A stretch of DNA of 64,000 nucleotides from Hydractinia symbiolongicarpus (taxonomy: Eukaryota > Cnidaria > Hydrozoa > Anthoathecata > Hydractiniidae), in the NCBI RefSeq assembly GCF_029227915.1, contig NC_079880.1, positions 23,376,501-23,440,500 on the forward strand. Reading direction: 5' to 3'. How positions within the stretch are numbered: position 1 is the first letter of the stretch; each line of letters begins with the position of its first letter. The notes under the pieces were generated by a model, which was not told where the DNA came from, made no database searches, and saw only the letters and a program-made list of their open reading frames with translations. A program made the translations under genes and the position numbers. Below, piece after piece: positions 10,454 through 21,858 of the stretch.

Positions 10454-11320
10454 TCATCTGTTCAACATATGTCTATCCGAACAGAAAGCCTCTTTTGCAG
10501 CTTGTTTCATTGCTTTTGATGTCTCATCCTCACATTTGGAGAAGTAGGCACACATGTATGTGACAGCTTTATAATGATTAAACATTGGCTGAATATCAAT
10601 ATTAGATTCCCATGCTAGTAAGCCTTCTTCAAAATAATTGTTTACAAAACAAGAATTTGGTGGTCGTCTCAAGTGAAGCTGGAAATCATTATCACTGGAA
10701 ATACCTAGTGCATGATAATATTCATTTTCAGTAATATTAAGTTCATTCAAGATGTCTGTTATAGTAGGCACCTGCTCAAAGTTCTTTTTATCTGAATATA
10801 GAATATTTCTCTGCCTTGGATTTAAATTACAATCAATATGAGCCTTGACCTTATTCAATATTGCCTCTCGTTTTTCGAAAATTATGCTACGTTCAGCAGG
10901 GTTTAAGTTCTCACAAAGTGGCAGAGAACCAATAGTCTTTTCAGAGAAAAAACGACCAAACTGGTATCGACAACTTTCATTTTTATATTTTCTGCACGAT
11001 TTTGAGTGAGAATGTACCTGATAAGAGGTTACTAAATTAAATTCTAAATTCTGTTCTCGTTCTGGAACTTTTGCCTTGATAATTGCATCAACAAATCTAA
11101 TATATTCATCAACGTTCTGCGTGGTCAAGGTTGGTGCATTCAGAACCCACAAAAAAGAATGGATGTGTGGACTACCACGAATCTGGAATTCAACACGAAT
11201 AGCATGTTAGGTAACTTTGCCAAGAGGTCCATCTACAATGATTTCTTGAAAAAATATTCAACACGGTATTGGAAATGGCGAGCTAGTAGAACAGGGTTTA
11301 AATTTAAAAACCGGCATCGT
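10454..11320 (-). pseudogene. HUH Rep (rolling-circle endonuclease) core of the Helentron
   Basis: The minus strand reads RGSPHIHSFLWVLNAP, with the HUH-type metal-binding HIH at 11159-11167, and then DEYIRFVDAII. A Cys/His-rich block follows (HSHSKSCRKYKNESCRYQFG), as in Helitron Rep proteins. Near the end, KAVTYMCAYFSKCEDETSKA holds the tyrosine-containing motif expected for the catalytic Tyr. The main open part is 10454-11152. The segment carrying HIH is in a neighbouring frame, so a frameshift lies near 11155-11320. The role would be nicking and strand transfer in rolling-circle transposition. Confidence 0.82.
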
Positions 11321-12720
11321 TCAAAGTACAAAGGTCATATTGATGGTTTCCTCATCAGACAGATTTTCACAATTCAGTTTGGCAATTATTGATATTAGTT
11401 CATTCCACCTCAAATCAACACAACTTAAAGTCATAAAGAAAGTTGGGAGACCAAGCTGCTTTACCATAGATAGAACCTCTGAAAGAAATTGCTTCCAATA
11501 GGCTGGTGTTCCTTTCACAGTACTCATGAATTGAAAGCCTTTATCTTCCGCAATAAAAGACTTCACAGCCTCTGAAAAATTTCTTGTCAACATTCCTGCT
11601 GTAAGAGAATCAGTTGAAACTTTTTTCATGGCAATATTAATTTGGCTGTTCAGATTGAGTTGCTGGATGGTAGATAATGCATAAAATATATAATCAGAGT
11701 CCTCCGCAAACTTTTGTGTATAATTCAAGAGACGTTGGTTAAAATACTTTACTGGACTCAGTTTAATATCACGTTCAGCCTTGTAACCAAATTTCCCTGT
11801 TAGGAATAGATGAGGGTGTGCTAATTCTTCACAGTATAGATCCTGTAACATTAAAAGTGGTATCTCACCTTCGCCTGGTGCTATGCTAAAATTCTCTGCT
11901 TGAGGTACATTAGATAACATCATAGTTTCATTGGAGACAAGCCTATGCAAGTCTAAAGGGTTTTCAATGTCTTCAAGGTCAATGCTGGTTCTATGCGAGT
12001 CACTTGATAAATGTTCTGTTTCTTCAGGTTTATTCAGGCTTGTAAGAGATACAGGAATTTGACTTTCATCAATCACTATATCTGCATACAGGGGATTGTG
12101 CTGTTTCAAATAAAGCAGAGCTGCTTTCACACCCTGTGGATTAACAGGTTCAAAATATACATGCCCACGAAAAGATAATTTCCGTTCCAATTTTATTATT
12201 AATATGCCATTGCTATCGGCACCGTGTGCCAATGTAGTAGTAACATTTTGGCAATCAATTGGAACATTACAAGCGCTACTTTTCAGTTTAGGAGATTGAC
12301 CTTTAGGCATAATTGCTATTTTTTTAAATAATATTCTTCTCGCAACAATAGTTCTTTCTAGCCTCTTTAAATTTTTTAAATCATCTGGTAAATCATATAG
12401 TTCTAATTTGTTCCAGACAGCTTGTGAAGGGGTTTGAGATTTCATTAACTTTTTATGACATGATTTACAAATATAGGACATTCCATCATTACTTAAGACA
12501 GTGTGGAGTTGCAGATCAATAGGATACTTTTCGGAAGAGAAAAAAAACAACAGATCTTCTGTAATGGCAACGATGACATACAACACAAATAAACACTGGT
12601 CCCTCTTTGACAGCACTTTTAAGCCTTTCTATTTCCTCAGCCATTGCTTCGTCCTTGTACCAGCCACATTTCTTTTTTGATTGAGGTTCATGTGAGTCTT
12701 TGACAAATAACGTTGTTTTC
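11321..12720 (-). pseudogene. Cysteine-rich / DUF6570-type region and Rep N-terminal part of the Helentron
   Basis: In order, this part has a zinc-binding stretch (VKEGPVFICVVCHRCHYRR, about 12560-12620) and, after a one-base slip in a T run near 12545, SYICKSCHKKLMKS. A DUF6570-like block (TIVARRILFKKIAIMPKGQS, about 12290-12350) and SLTAGMLTRNFSEA follow. The Helitron_like_N-type segment GLPTFFMTLSCVDLRWNEL lies near 11400-11460. Apart from the slip, a frame of about 430 residues is open from 12616 to 11321. It is in frame with the upstream protease through a single TAA (12729-12731), which suggests one long ancestral polyprotein. Confidence 0.72.
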
Positions 12721-12728
12721 CTGACATA

Positions 12729-13478
12729 TTATCGTTTTTGAGCAGTTTTACGGGATTTGGCTATACTAACATTAATTGATTGTGCTACAGTCTCACTCAC
12801 TACAACTTGTACATACTGCATTTCAAACTGCGTTTCAACAGAATTTTCCATTTTATTCAGATACAAATCTTTAATGTACTTTTGTACATTTGTAAAATTC
12901 CTAAACATCAAAAGAACAGAAAAGCCATTCTGACAAATCTGACCACTTTCATCCCTGCTATGAGAGTCAAACAGATAAATGTAATTTTTATCCCATATGA
13001 TAGCAACACTGTAACCACTTGTGGTAAATATTAAACCAGTACCAACTGTTTCTGAATTCATTTGTCCATGAGCTAAGAAGTAATGTTCATCACCCAAAAG
13101 AGCTGACGTACTACTCAGGAGACTTATAGCAATTTGAAAACGATCAATATTGATAGATGTTGGTAACTCATAACATGTCATGGGTCTGTTAAAATTTTGC
13201 TGCTTAAAATTGGCACCGCCATGTTCTAAGATGTTATCTAAATCAAATGATTTCCAAACAGAAATTCTTTTGAGTTGGGACCAAGATATAGCTAGAAGAG
13301 CATTGCACATACACTGAATACCAGCAGTTTCACCAAACTTTTTGTCGCCTTGATTAAATGACCCATTAACTGATTTAATATGGTAAGCCGGACATAGATT
13401 AGATTCAATATCCCCGCACAATAATACTATAAGTTTGTGCAAGAAAGAAGATGTCGTAAAAACATGGCAGAAAAACAT
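12729..13478 (-). pseudogene. Herpes-tegument/C76-like cysteine protease with a degenerate 2A motif
   Basis: A 249-residue open frame on the minus strand. Residues 22-30 read GDIESNLCP. This matches the 2A ribosome-skipping consensus D-x-E-x-N-P-G-P except that P-G has become L-C. Next comes NGSFNQGDKKFGETAGIQC, with the catalytic-Cys box of herpesvirus tegument-type deubiquitinases (Cys56). YLFDSHSRDESG (about 169-179) carries the Asp/His pair, and SVLLMFRNF follows. In animal genomes this protease type is found with Helitron-like replicases, as here. The stop at 12729 is in frame with the downstream Rep region, so the protein probably once continued. Protease identity is from motifs; ubiquitin as substrate is inferred from the family. 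Confidence 0.7.
13389..13415 (-). other. Degenerate 2A-like motif
   Basis: These codons spell GDIESNLCP directly upstream of the protease domain. Two codon changes separate it from a working NPGP end. Its place, after a hydrophobic N-terminus (FLHKLIVLL), matches 2A peptides of animal retrotransposons. Confidence 0.6.
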
Positions 13479-13974
13479 AATTAGCTAGTTACATGAAATA
13501 AATTAATACACTAAGTCAATGGAATGATGAATAATATTCAGCACGACGTACCTTGGTACCTAAAGTAGCTTCCCCAGGTATTAAAAGTCTTCTCGATCTA
13601 GCAGTTTTAAATTTCAGTGAGTGGAGGCAGACTTTGCAGAACAACAACACACTAGGCACACTTGGTACAACAACAGTAGGTCAGTAAGTCTAGCAAGATA
13701 GCAGAATGCATGAAAGCAAGATAAATATTCCAGCGATACTTCATTTATATTCCGCTACTATTTTTTAAAAGAATTTCGTAGAAATGTGAAAACACAGCTA
13801 AGAGTGCTTCAATTCTCAGCGGGCAGTGCGCATGCTTCAACTTCAGCGGTAGCGATGCATAAACGACTGGTCTGTGGTCTGCAAAATACGGGTTAAGACA
13901 CGCATAACATAATAAGAAGCGGGAAATAGGGTCGCGGAAAAAAAGAAGAATTATGGCGCGGGGAAGCGGATAAG
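13479..13974. other. Non-coding stretch upstream of the Helentron
   Basis: Probable 5' flank of the Helentron coding region on the minus strand. I see no clear promoter, terminal motif or open frame. Confidence 0.4.
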
Positions 13975-14099
13975 TTACGATATTCTGTCAGATCGCATGT
14001 CACTTTTGGTCGCACAAGCCGAAACCAATACACTCCTCTCCTCCGGGATGAGTGTAAAAAATAAAATAAAAGTAAAAAAATTTAAAAAAATAAAAACAA

Positions 14100-14504
14100 A
14101 ATTGTATATAAAAACGTCGCCTAGGGGTTTGACTTGCTTAGTTCTCTTTTTACAGGTTCCTACAAGTCTTGTCTTCGGATGTGACGACCCCACTTATTAC
14201 CCCAGTCAACCCTTGCTTTAAATGTCAATAGATTGCAAGGATTAAAGAGCATTTCATGACAGAAAAGGATTTCAGGGCCTCCTGATGACCACTTAGTGGA
14301 CCTCGGATTAGAGGTGCCACGCCTGGAATCCTGACACCCTTTGATTGAGGCTTTGGGGAGAAACTGTTTGGTGTCAAGGTTGGTATTATGCAATGTTTGT
14401 GTGTGTGTGTGTGTGTGTGTGTTTTTTTCACTGATATTGTGTATCCTGCAAAAAGGAAGTTTAACTGTCTTTTTGGCAGTAACTTTGGAGGAACAAAACC
14501 TCTA
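14100..14504 (+). repeat. Degenerate 3'-UTR fragment related to RLE-USP elements
   Basis: The left part repeats the boxes TCTTGTCTTCGGATGTGACG and CCCACTTATTACCCCAGTC of the RLE-USP 3' UTRs. The right part has the hairpin TCCT-GCAAAA-AGGA (14444-14457), then a GGAGG...CCTCT hairpin with a 7-nt loop (14486-14504). The spacing resembles the copy at 33309-33366, though a (TG)n run has expanded between them. It is most likely the 3' end of another, diverged family member. Confidence 0.5.
14396..14422. repeat. (TG)n microsatellite
   Basis: A perfect TG run of about 13 units, followed by a T tract. Confidence 0.9.
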
Positions 14505-14652
14505 TAATTTAACCCTGAAACTTAACAGATTGAGTTTTTTATTGTGCCTTGCTGCATTGTTCAAAATGTTCTCTTCATACTCTCGTATGCCTTTCTAACA
14601 ACCGTTAAGTAATCCACTACCTCCCAACGTCTATTGTCTTTATACACGGTTC

Positions 14653-16620
14653 TCAGTGGACCGGCAATAATGTCCTTTGCAGGAAATATATTAATGTCCT
14701 TGTTTGGTGGTTCATATTCGTAGAAATCAAATCAGTAACGCCAAGTTTTTGCTGAAAGCAATTGATTTGGATTGCCACACAATACGAGTTGTTAGCGTCG
14801 GATTCGTCAGACATAAAACGCGTAATAGCTTTACCAACACACAGAGTTGGCTTGTTCTTTTTGGTCGAAAATAAGCAGGCAAAGTATTTGCCAACAATTG
14901 ACTCCTCAGAGTTTGGCAAGTTATTAACTCCCAGCAACATTTAAGAACACTATGCGAATCTAAAGAAAAGATAAACGAACATCAGTTAGACACTTGCAAC
15001 GATTAATTTTTAAAAACTTTCTAAAGCTTTCATTGGCCCTAAAACTAAAGGTGTTTACTAACGGAAGGGCAGGTGGACTTTTTTCTGTTACCATCTCTCT
15101 TCTTCTTCTTCGTCGTCACCCAACTCACTATCTCCGCTCTCACTCTCACCATCAAATCTCTCGCTACCTTCTTTACTTTCCTCCTATTCACTTTCCACTT
15201 TTTGCTTCTTTGCCAGATCTTTTTTTTTTCGTCTTTCTACTTCCTTCTTTTTCTTAGCCTTTTCATTTAGTTCCACAAGCAACTCCTCTTGAAAAACAAC
15301 CTGTTTTAGCACAGTTAATAAAAAACTTACGAAACAAGGTGCTACCTTTGCTCGAAAATCTAGTTTGGATCTTGTTGTTGTACGCTTGTTCCCTCCATAC
15401 GTTTTTAATTTTTCAAAGCATAACGTTTCGAAAGTTGTGTTAACAACAACAGGATCCAACTTCCAACCCATTGGGAACCCATTTATACCCTTCGGGAGCG
15501 TTGTATGGATACGGGCCCAGCAATTCAACCAACGCATTCTCTTTCTCGTTTGTAGGGGTGGCAAATAGAGTGGACGAGGAAGAAGCAGATTCCGGATTAG
15601 CCGTGTATGTTGTAGCTCCCTGATTAGTGGTTGAAGTAGTGATGACATCCAACGATTGGTTACCAATACGTGGAGAAAGGGCTACATCTGGTCCATAACT
15701 AAAGCATCTAAAATAATTTTCCCTTGGATGTCATTAAATTGTTTATGTGAAAGAAGACAGTCCAAGAAAATACTGCCCCTTGTATGAGACTATCAATTTG
15801 TAGATTACTTACTCTGCAGGAAATTTATCCCAATTCAATTCTTGTCCTGACAACTTTTATTTCTCATATGCTGCTAACTTTAATGCATTAAGGCGATGTT
15901 TGGGATATTCTTCCCGATCCAGTGGATAAATACCTAAAAGTTATTTAAATTTAACTTATAAAACTTTTTTTTATGACCTCAAACGTGTGAACTAAGACTT
16001 TTTACCTGTGGAAGCAATTCTGCTGGTGACATTTTCCGGTTTCATACCGTCGCTGGTTTACGAAATCTCCTTTTGTTAAATTTCATTTAGCACTAAACTT
16101 GTTAGCTCTTGAAGCAACGTTTCCCAACAACGCTTAAGAGGCCCGAAGCACGCTACATCAAGTGGTTGCAGAACATCTGTAACGTGAGGAGGAAACTTTA
16201 CAGTGATAATATTGTCCTCCAAAGCTCTTTGAATCACCGGTATTGAAATATGCATCATGTGCCCATCAAATAAAAGTAAAAGGGGCCTCTCCTTAACTTT
16301 ATCGGCAAATAATCAAAACCGATCTGCAAACACTTTCGTGTCCATCCAGCCTAGAATGCATAGTAAATATATATACATAATCTTTTTTCCGTTACTAATA
16401 AATGTTAATATTAGCCTGATGATTCCGAAAGCCGTACCGCTTTCTGATTTTCCGTAAAACATATTCGGAAGCACTTCGGCTCCATACCAGTTTGATTGCA
16501 TATTTTTAAGTACAATAAGTGAATTTTTAGCAAAGGGGTGCGGGTGTAACCTGGGAAGTGCTAGTACTAATTGTATTAGGCTTTTCACTACAGAGGAAGT
16601 AGAGTTTTCTAGAAATTCTG
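14653..16620 (-). pseudogene. Tigger/pogo-like DDE transposase gene with short introns (decayed)
   Basis: Cut-and-paste transposase read on the minus strand. Blocks in order are NMFYGKSESG, then GWMDTKVFADRF after an intron, then ERPLLLLFDGHMMHISI (second catalytic Asp region) and KFPPHVTDVLQPLDVACFGP, a pogo/Tigger signature (about 16120-16200). After another intron comes GIYPLDREEYPKHRL. GT-AG introns of 87 bp (16351-16437) and 72 bp (15934-16005), both restoring the frame, are visible. A third probably lies at about 15708-15801. Downstream are a serine/threonine-rich exon, a Lys/Glu coiled stretch and an acidic tail (15060-15240), then VGKYFACLFSTKKNKPT (about 14860-14910). Stops inside the EREEYP exon and in the tail show decay. 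The N-terminal HTH part is not visible. Confidence 0.75.
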
Positions 16621-16679
16621 TGGCTGACTTATGAGGGAAAGAAAAAGACATTTTTGTATTAAATTTTTTACAAATTTCT

Positions 16680-18303
16680 AGGCTACCCAAATTTTTATCT
16701 ACAAGTTCAGGACATATAAATTTCTTTACGTATGGGTGTAAAATTTGCACAAAGACTTTCCTTTTCTTACCCGATATATCCTTGCGAACTTTTGCTTGTT
16801 TATGCAAACATTTTGACGAGGAGGGTGCAAAACTAAGAAAATGCGGTAATAACAAAAGGCTCCCATCTAATGCCCATACATACGAAACAAATTGCCATGT
16901 AAAAAGGTTTATTAAAAATTATGCAGAAGAGAATGCTGTTCTATTGCCTGGTCGGATACCAGGTTACAGGGATGAATCAATGTCATTAATTCCATCATCA
17001 GATACCAAAAAAAATATATGGCACTACTACAGAGAAAGTAGTTTAAAATCTGTTATTCCATATGTAAGCTACAGTCAGGCAGTGGAAGATTTAAAAAAGT
17101 ATCCACAATGTGACCCTAATGCATTAAATAAGCCATGTTCGTTTAATGGAACAGCTCATTACACATGGGACTATGCACAACAGCTACATTACCCACAGGA
17201 TCCTTTTCAGCCTTGTCCAATATATTTCAAAACACCAAGAAAATGCAATATATTTGGAGTGTGTAATGATGGCATTAATGTACAAACAGCGTACCTTATT
17301 GATGAAATAGTAAGCACAGGAAAGGGTGCAAATTCAACTATTTCTTTTGTTCACAACATTTTTGCTGATCATGGTATGGGTTAAACAAAAGCCAACTGTC
17401 ATGCTGATAATTGTACTGATGAGTCTAAACTAACATAAGTAAATTAGTGTTTTATACCATTTCTTTTATAAGAAACACGCTTAAAAGAAACCTGAACCTC
17501 AAAATTTGAAAAAGAAACTTGGCTTGACTCTCAAGCCAAGTTTCTCAAGCTCCTCCAGACAATAAACTATTACAGAAAAATATTACAGTGGATTTGAACT
17601 TTAAGAAACTGTTAAGAGACATTTAGCCTCAAAATCAGTAAAAAATAAGAAACTTGGGCCTTCAAATCATGTAATAAAAATTTTGCAGGAAAGGTTTTTT
17701 GGAGCCTTACAATGTGATGGCATATTTCCTGTTTAAATTATTTCCATTTTAGGCCAGAACAAGAATAATTACTTTTTATGGTACCTTGTTTGGAGAACAC
17801 TGACAGGTTTGTATCACGAAATAGAATACTCGTTTATGATAGTGGGTCACACCAAATGCAATTGTGACAAGTGTTTTGGTGCATTTAAGAAGAGAACATC
17901 AGTCACGCCTCTTTGGACTTTATATGATGTTGCTAAATACTGTGACGATTCCGCATCTTGCAACAGTGCTAAACTGGTTGCAAAACATGATGGCACTGTT
18001 CTGGTACCAACATTTTACTGGGTGGCCATGGTGTTCAAATATTTCATTAAAATTTCTAACATCACTAGCTATCATCATTTTCGAGTTAACCACACTAAAC
18101 CAGGCATTGTCTATTGCTACGTAGGTTTAACTTCAGACCCTGTAAAAGTAAATATACTGAAAAAGATTACAACTTTCCAAAAAGAAATGCCTACAATAAT
18201 CACCCCAGTTGGCTTAGCAGCTAGTCAAAAATATTTGTTTGATGAAATAAGACCCTTTCGCGCAGAAGGCACTGAAGATGCTGTTGCACCAAGACATACA
18301 TAA
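16680..18303 (+). pseudogene. DUF7869-type protein (transposon-associated, RNase H-fold-like), probably broken
   Basis: From about 16735 the plus strand reads CKICTKTFLFLPDISLRTF, then FIKNYAEENAVLLPGRIPGY and NGTAHYTWDYAQQLHYPQDP. IYFKTPRKCNIFGVCNDGI and SFVHNIFADHGMG follow. An in-frame TAA (17382-17384) stands before HADNCT, the family's acidic motif. After an intron of about 340 bp (end about 17752) the protein resumes with GQNKNNYFLWYLVWRTLTGL, MIVGHTKCNCDKCFG and HHFRVNHTKPG to a stop at 18301-18303. I recognise this as the family called DUF7869, common in cnidarian and fish genomes and usually linked to mobile DNA. The expected donor after HADNCT appears mutated. Function is not established. 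Confidence 0.65.
17513..17545. repeat. Perfect 15-bp inverted repeat, 3-nt loop
   Basis: AGAAACTTGGCTTGA (17513-17527), CTC, then TCAAGCCAAGTTTCT (17531-17545). It lies inside the intron of the DUF7869-type gene. Confidence 0.9.
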
Positions 18304-19385
18304 TACATTTACACTTTTATGTATATTTCTATTTACCACACTGAATTACTGTTATTTTCTGCAGTAATTTTTTCCAGTGTGCAATGTTATTTAACACACG
18401 AATTACTGTTTTTTATGCAGTAATTTTTCCAGGGTTCATTGTTACACGCTGAATTGCTGATATTTTCTTCAGTGATTTTTACAGTGTGCAATGTGATTTT
18501 TGTGTGTGTTATTTAAATTTTAAACAAATGTTTGTCTACGGTGTACAAATTGTACTTTTTCACCTTAGGTTACCTAATTAAAATGTCAGTTCATATGGAT
18601 ATAGAAAAGAAAGGCAAAGGTAAATCATATACTATCTTTAGGATTTTTTTGTGTTACTTTGTATAAAATGATATGGTAAAATTTTATTTTAGACACACGT
18701 GGATGCAAAGAGGAAAGAGGAAGTAGTTCCACTACTTTAAGTTTGGAAAAAGGTACTTTTTTGCTTAAAAATTTGCTTTTCTTGTATTCCTTCAAAAATT
18801 TATTGCCCTAGTTTGGCACAATCTCTTGTTTTTCAGAAAATTGTAATGAGGTTGACTTTAAAATAAGAAATGTGTAAACAAAAATGTAAAATGTGTAGGT
18901 AAGATAAACAAAATGGAAAATTACCAAAACAGCAAAAAAAGGATTATTTATTCTTTTTTATCTATCCCTAGCAAGTCTGCGAAACCTTCTTTTTAGAAGA
19001 CAATGAGAAAAACAATGAAACATCAGGTAAAATAAAGAGATCAGAGTCAAGTGAAAGAGAAAGAGGTAAATATATAATTTACAAACGAAGTAATTTGTAT
19101 TTTTGCACTGAAGAATTGATTGAATTAGTCATGTATTTTTTTACAGGTAGCAAGTTTACATGGAAAGAGTTCCGAACATACTGCAAAACCCAACCAGGCC
19201 CCGAAAACAATAGAAGTTTTAAGGCCCGGATGAAAAATGGGGGTCGTGAACGTGACGGGTTTGTTTGGGTGCCAAAAAAGAAAAAGATCACACATAACTA
19301 CTACAATCCACAAATTTTAAATCCTCCAGCTCTACCACAGGTCAAAAACAATATTTTTTATGGTTTCCAAACTTTAAACTTATAG
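18304..19385 (+). other. Possible small 3' exons of the DUF7869-type gene
   Basis: After the stop at 18303, several short open pieces are bounded by splice-like AG and GT signals. One near 18570-18620 ends AAAGGCAAAG before GTAAAT. Another at about 18694-18750 ends GAAAAAG before GTACTT. The last (about 19146-19385) reads SKFTWKEFRTYCKTQPGPEN and a Lys/Arg-rich tail. They could be downstream exons reached by skipping the stop, or an unrelated gene end. The stretch 18840-19010 shows nothing clear. Confidence 0.3.
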
Positions 19386-20329
19386 GCTTTTTTTATCTTT
19401 ACTTGGTCATATCAAATTTAAATAGCAAATTTAGTCTGACATTTAGATTAAATTGGAGATATTACTACGTATATAGCTACAATTTGTTCGGCCAGTGTTA
19501 CTTACTTGGGTTAGCCGCGTCATTAAACAACATCAATATTATCTGATTGGTCAGTTTGACAACAATATTAAAAAAATTTTTTGTAAAGTAGTTGTTTGAT
19601 TTTGCTTTGAGAACAATACACGTTGTGCAAACTATTCTGGATAAAGTTTTGCGAAGTCGAACATTTGCGATAACTGAAATTAAGAAAATTTTCTGTAGAT
19701 AAACCAAATGTTTTCAGAGGTGTTCAGAGGTGAAAGAAACCTGTTTTTCCTTTTCATCTTAGTTGTAGATGACTTTTTTGAATTGAACAATTTGTTATAT
19801 TTTAATAAAAGAGAAAATTTAAACTGCTCTTCCAAAAATAATATAAAAGACAAAAAAGTAACCTTACATATTAAACAAATTACTTGCCACGCTGTCTTAT
19901 GTAACCATCTTGTCTCGAACGCTCCTGGTCTGCCAGCGTCAGTCATGTGGACGAAGTATTACGGAGGCCGAATTAAAATAATCAACCTCGTTTCCAGCGC
20001 ATATTTGTTAACAAAATTGATTTGCAACAATAAGCTTTGAAGAAAAGTTACGTCTAAAATAAAAATTGCAAGTGTCTCAGTTTGGAAAACTTAAAAGCTA
20101 AGACATGGCCTAGCCAGTGTTGCTTATAAAGTGTAAGCAAAATTCTTATACACACTTTAGGTGACTTTTAACGGATTTTCCGCCATTTATTGCCTGAATT
20201 TTTAAATAGCGGGAATAAAGTTGTACATGCGCAAACAAAATACCGAGCGTGAAACAGCCTGGAATGATTCAAACATGTTTCTTAAGAAGATGATAAAAAT
20301 GTGATTATGTTAAAATTTATAGGTGGTGT
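19386..20329. other. Non-coding stretch
   Basis: AT-rich, with no coherent protein similarity on either strand. The open frames here look like chance frames rich in Phe, Lys and Asn. Confidence 0.4.
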
Positions 20330-20590
20330 TATTAATATTAAAAGTAAAAGTTTATCGATAATTGGTATCGTTACTATCGGTGGTATTGGTAATACGGTAT
20401 CGGTAATTGGTAATGGTACAATGTATCGGTAATGGGAATGGAGTTGTATTGGTAATATCGGTAAAATGAACAAAAGGTATTGATACTAATCTAGAAAATA
20501 TCGGTAAATTATACAGTTATCAATACTTTTTATCGGTAATTTTATGGGTAGTATCAATGCAGTATTATTACCGATATTATAGGTTGTTAC
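20330..20590. repeat. Irregular TCGGTAAT / TATCGGTA-rich simple repeat
   Basis: Short words such as ATCGGTAAT, TTGGTAAT and TATCGGTA recur about twenty times with irregular spacing, giving a low-complexity stretch. No frame is conserved. Confidence 0.6.
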
Positions 20591-21571
20591 TGTTTTCCCT
20601 AAAACCGTCACATTTATGGTATGTAGTTGCTGTTTCCCTGTTGCACTCTTAGGAGTCTTTATCATCAAGGATGTCTGATATTTCTGTGTCAGGTGAAATT
20701 TGTCCTAAACTGTGTTGGTCTCCCAAAGATACTTGTGCACCTGTATGAAACAGCACCCTCCTCTCTCTCATTCAACACACATTTCACTACACACTTCTCA
20801 CCCACTAAGTCTACATATCGAGCTTGCTTTTTGACTGTAGTGACAGTTGAAAGTAACATATCTTATTACACAAAAATAACTAGTCAACTAATTAACGCGA
20901 ATTTGTTAATTCCATACCTACATAGATTTCTCCTCCGTTAAATAATGGTTCGCGTTAAGAAAACATCTATATGTTTTAACGCATTTTATTTTTAAATAAT
21001 TGTATGTTTTAGTATATGATTTCGAGAACTTCTTTTTGATCTACAAAAATGTGACAACAAAACATAAAACAGAGAGATGGAGTGTTAACAAATCAACAAA
21101 TGTCGCCAACGAAACCAAAATTAGATTAGTTTAAACCCCTTTACTTTATGATATTTTATATATATAAAAAGATTGCCTATGCATACCTAATTGCTGTTGT
21201 TTTTTCTTTGCTTTAAATTCATCTAATTTTGAGAAAAGGAATTTTTTAAAGCTGAAAATTCGCGTTTTATAATGCTGTTTAAATATTTGCTTTTTTAAAT
21301 TCGCGTTATTTACCACAAACTTAAATACCAAAGTTTATAAATTCGCGTTAATTTCATGTATCATAATTACTCCCGCTTTATTAAGATGACTACTTATTTT
21401 CGTGTAATAAGGTATTTGAATCAATTTCCCTTGTTTTCTGACTTTGCAATATCTGTATCAAATCACACAATGCTTTATTATTTGGCCAATCTAGCTTTTA
21501 GAAATGTTTGGAGCAATAAAACGCGCTTTACAATCCATACAACTATTATTTACAGGTTCTTTTGCACTGTA
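20591..21571. other. Non-coding stretch with AATTCGCGTTA words
   Basis: No gene seen. The word TTCGCGTT or its near form recurs (about 20896, 20949, 21260, 21299, 21341) in AT-rich surroundings. I cannot assign it to a known element. Confidence 0.35.
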
Positions 21572-21858
21572 AAATTTATCCATTTCATGATATTCACGTT
21601 ATGATCACTTTTATTTATCTAATGTTTACTTACTTATTCATTTTGAATTGCTGCCATATTTGTTGTTTTGTGTTGTGTTCTGTGGCAGTTGTATTTTTCT
21701 GGTTCTCTTTACGGTCAATGGTTTTAGGAATTTCCTACAAAAGGGGCGCTTTTGCTTTCTTAAAAAATATTTATAGAATTGCAACCTCTAAATATAGTAG
21801 ACCGACTGTCATTAGACAAGTAATATCATTGCAGCTAGCTGTTTTGTCACCTCATCAA
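21572..21858 (+). mobile_element. 5'-truncated 3' end of an RLE-USP-type element
   Basis: About 290 bp match the last part of the 3' UTR at 33150-33437: TATTCACGTTATGAT, TTATTTATCT, TCATTTTGAATTGCT, GTGTTGTGTTCTGT, GTATTTTTCTG, then a hairpin remnant and GCTAGCTGTTTTGTCACC ending CTCATCA. Divergence is visible in many bases, so this is an older copy than the two at 32-39 kb. It lies next to the gag remnant on the opposite strand. Confidence 0.75.

Noticed and set aside
15184-15666. A 160-residue frame with a basic coiled end taken as a separate gene
   Set aside because: It is a read-through of Tigger 3' exons; only parts of it are in the right frame.
16313-16855. Minus-strand 180-residue frame as a single exon
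   Set aside because: Its upper half is the antisense of the DUF7869-type first exon, and its lower end reads through an 87-bp intron of the transposase.
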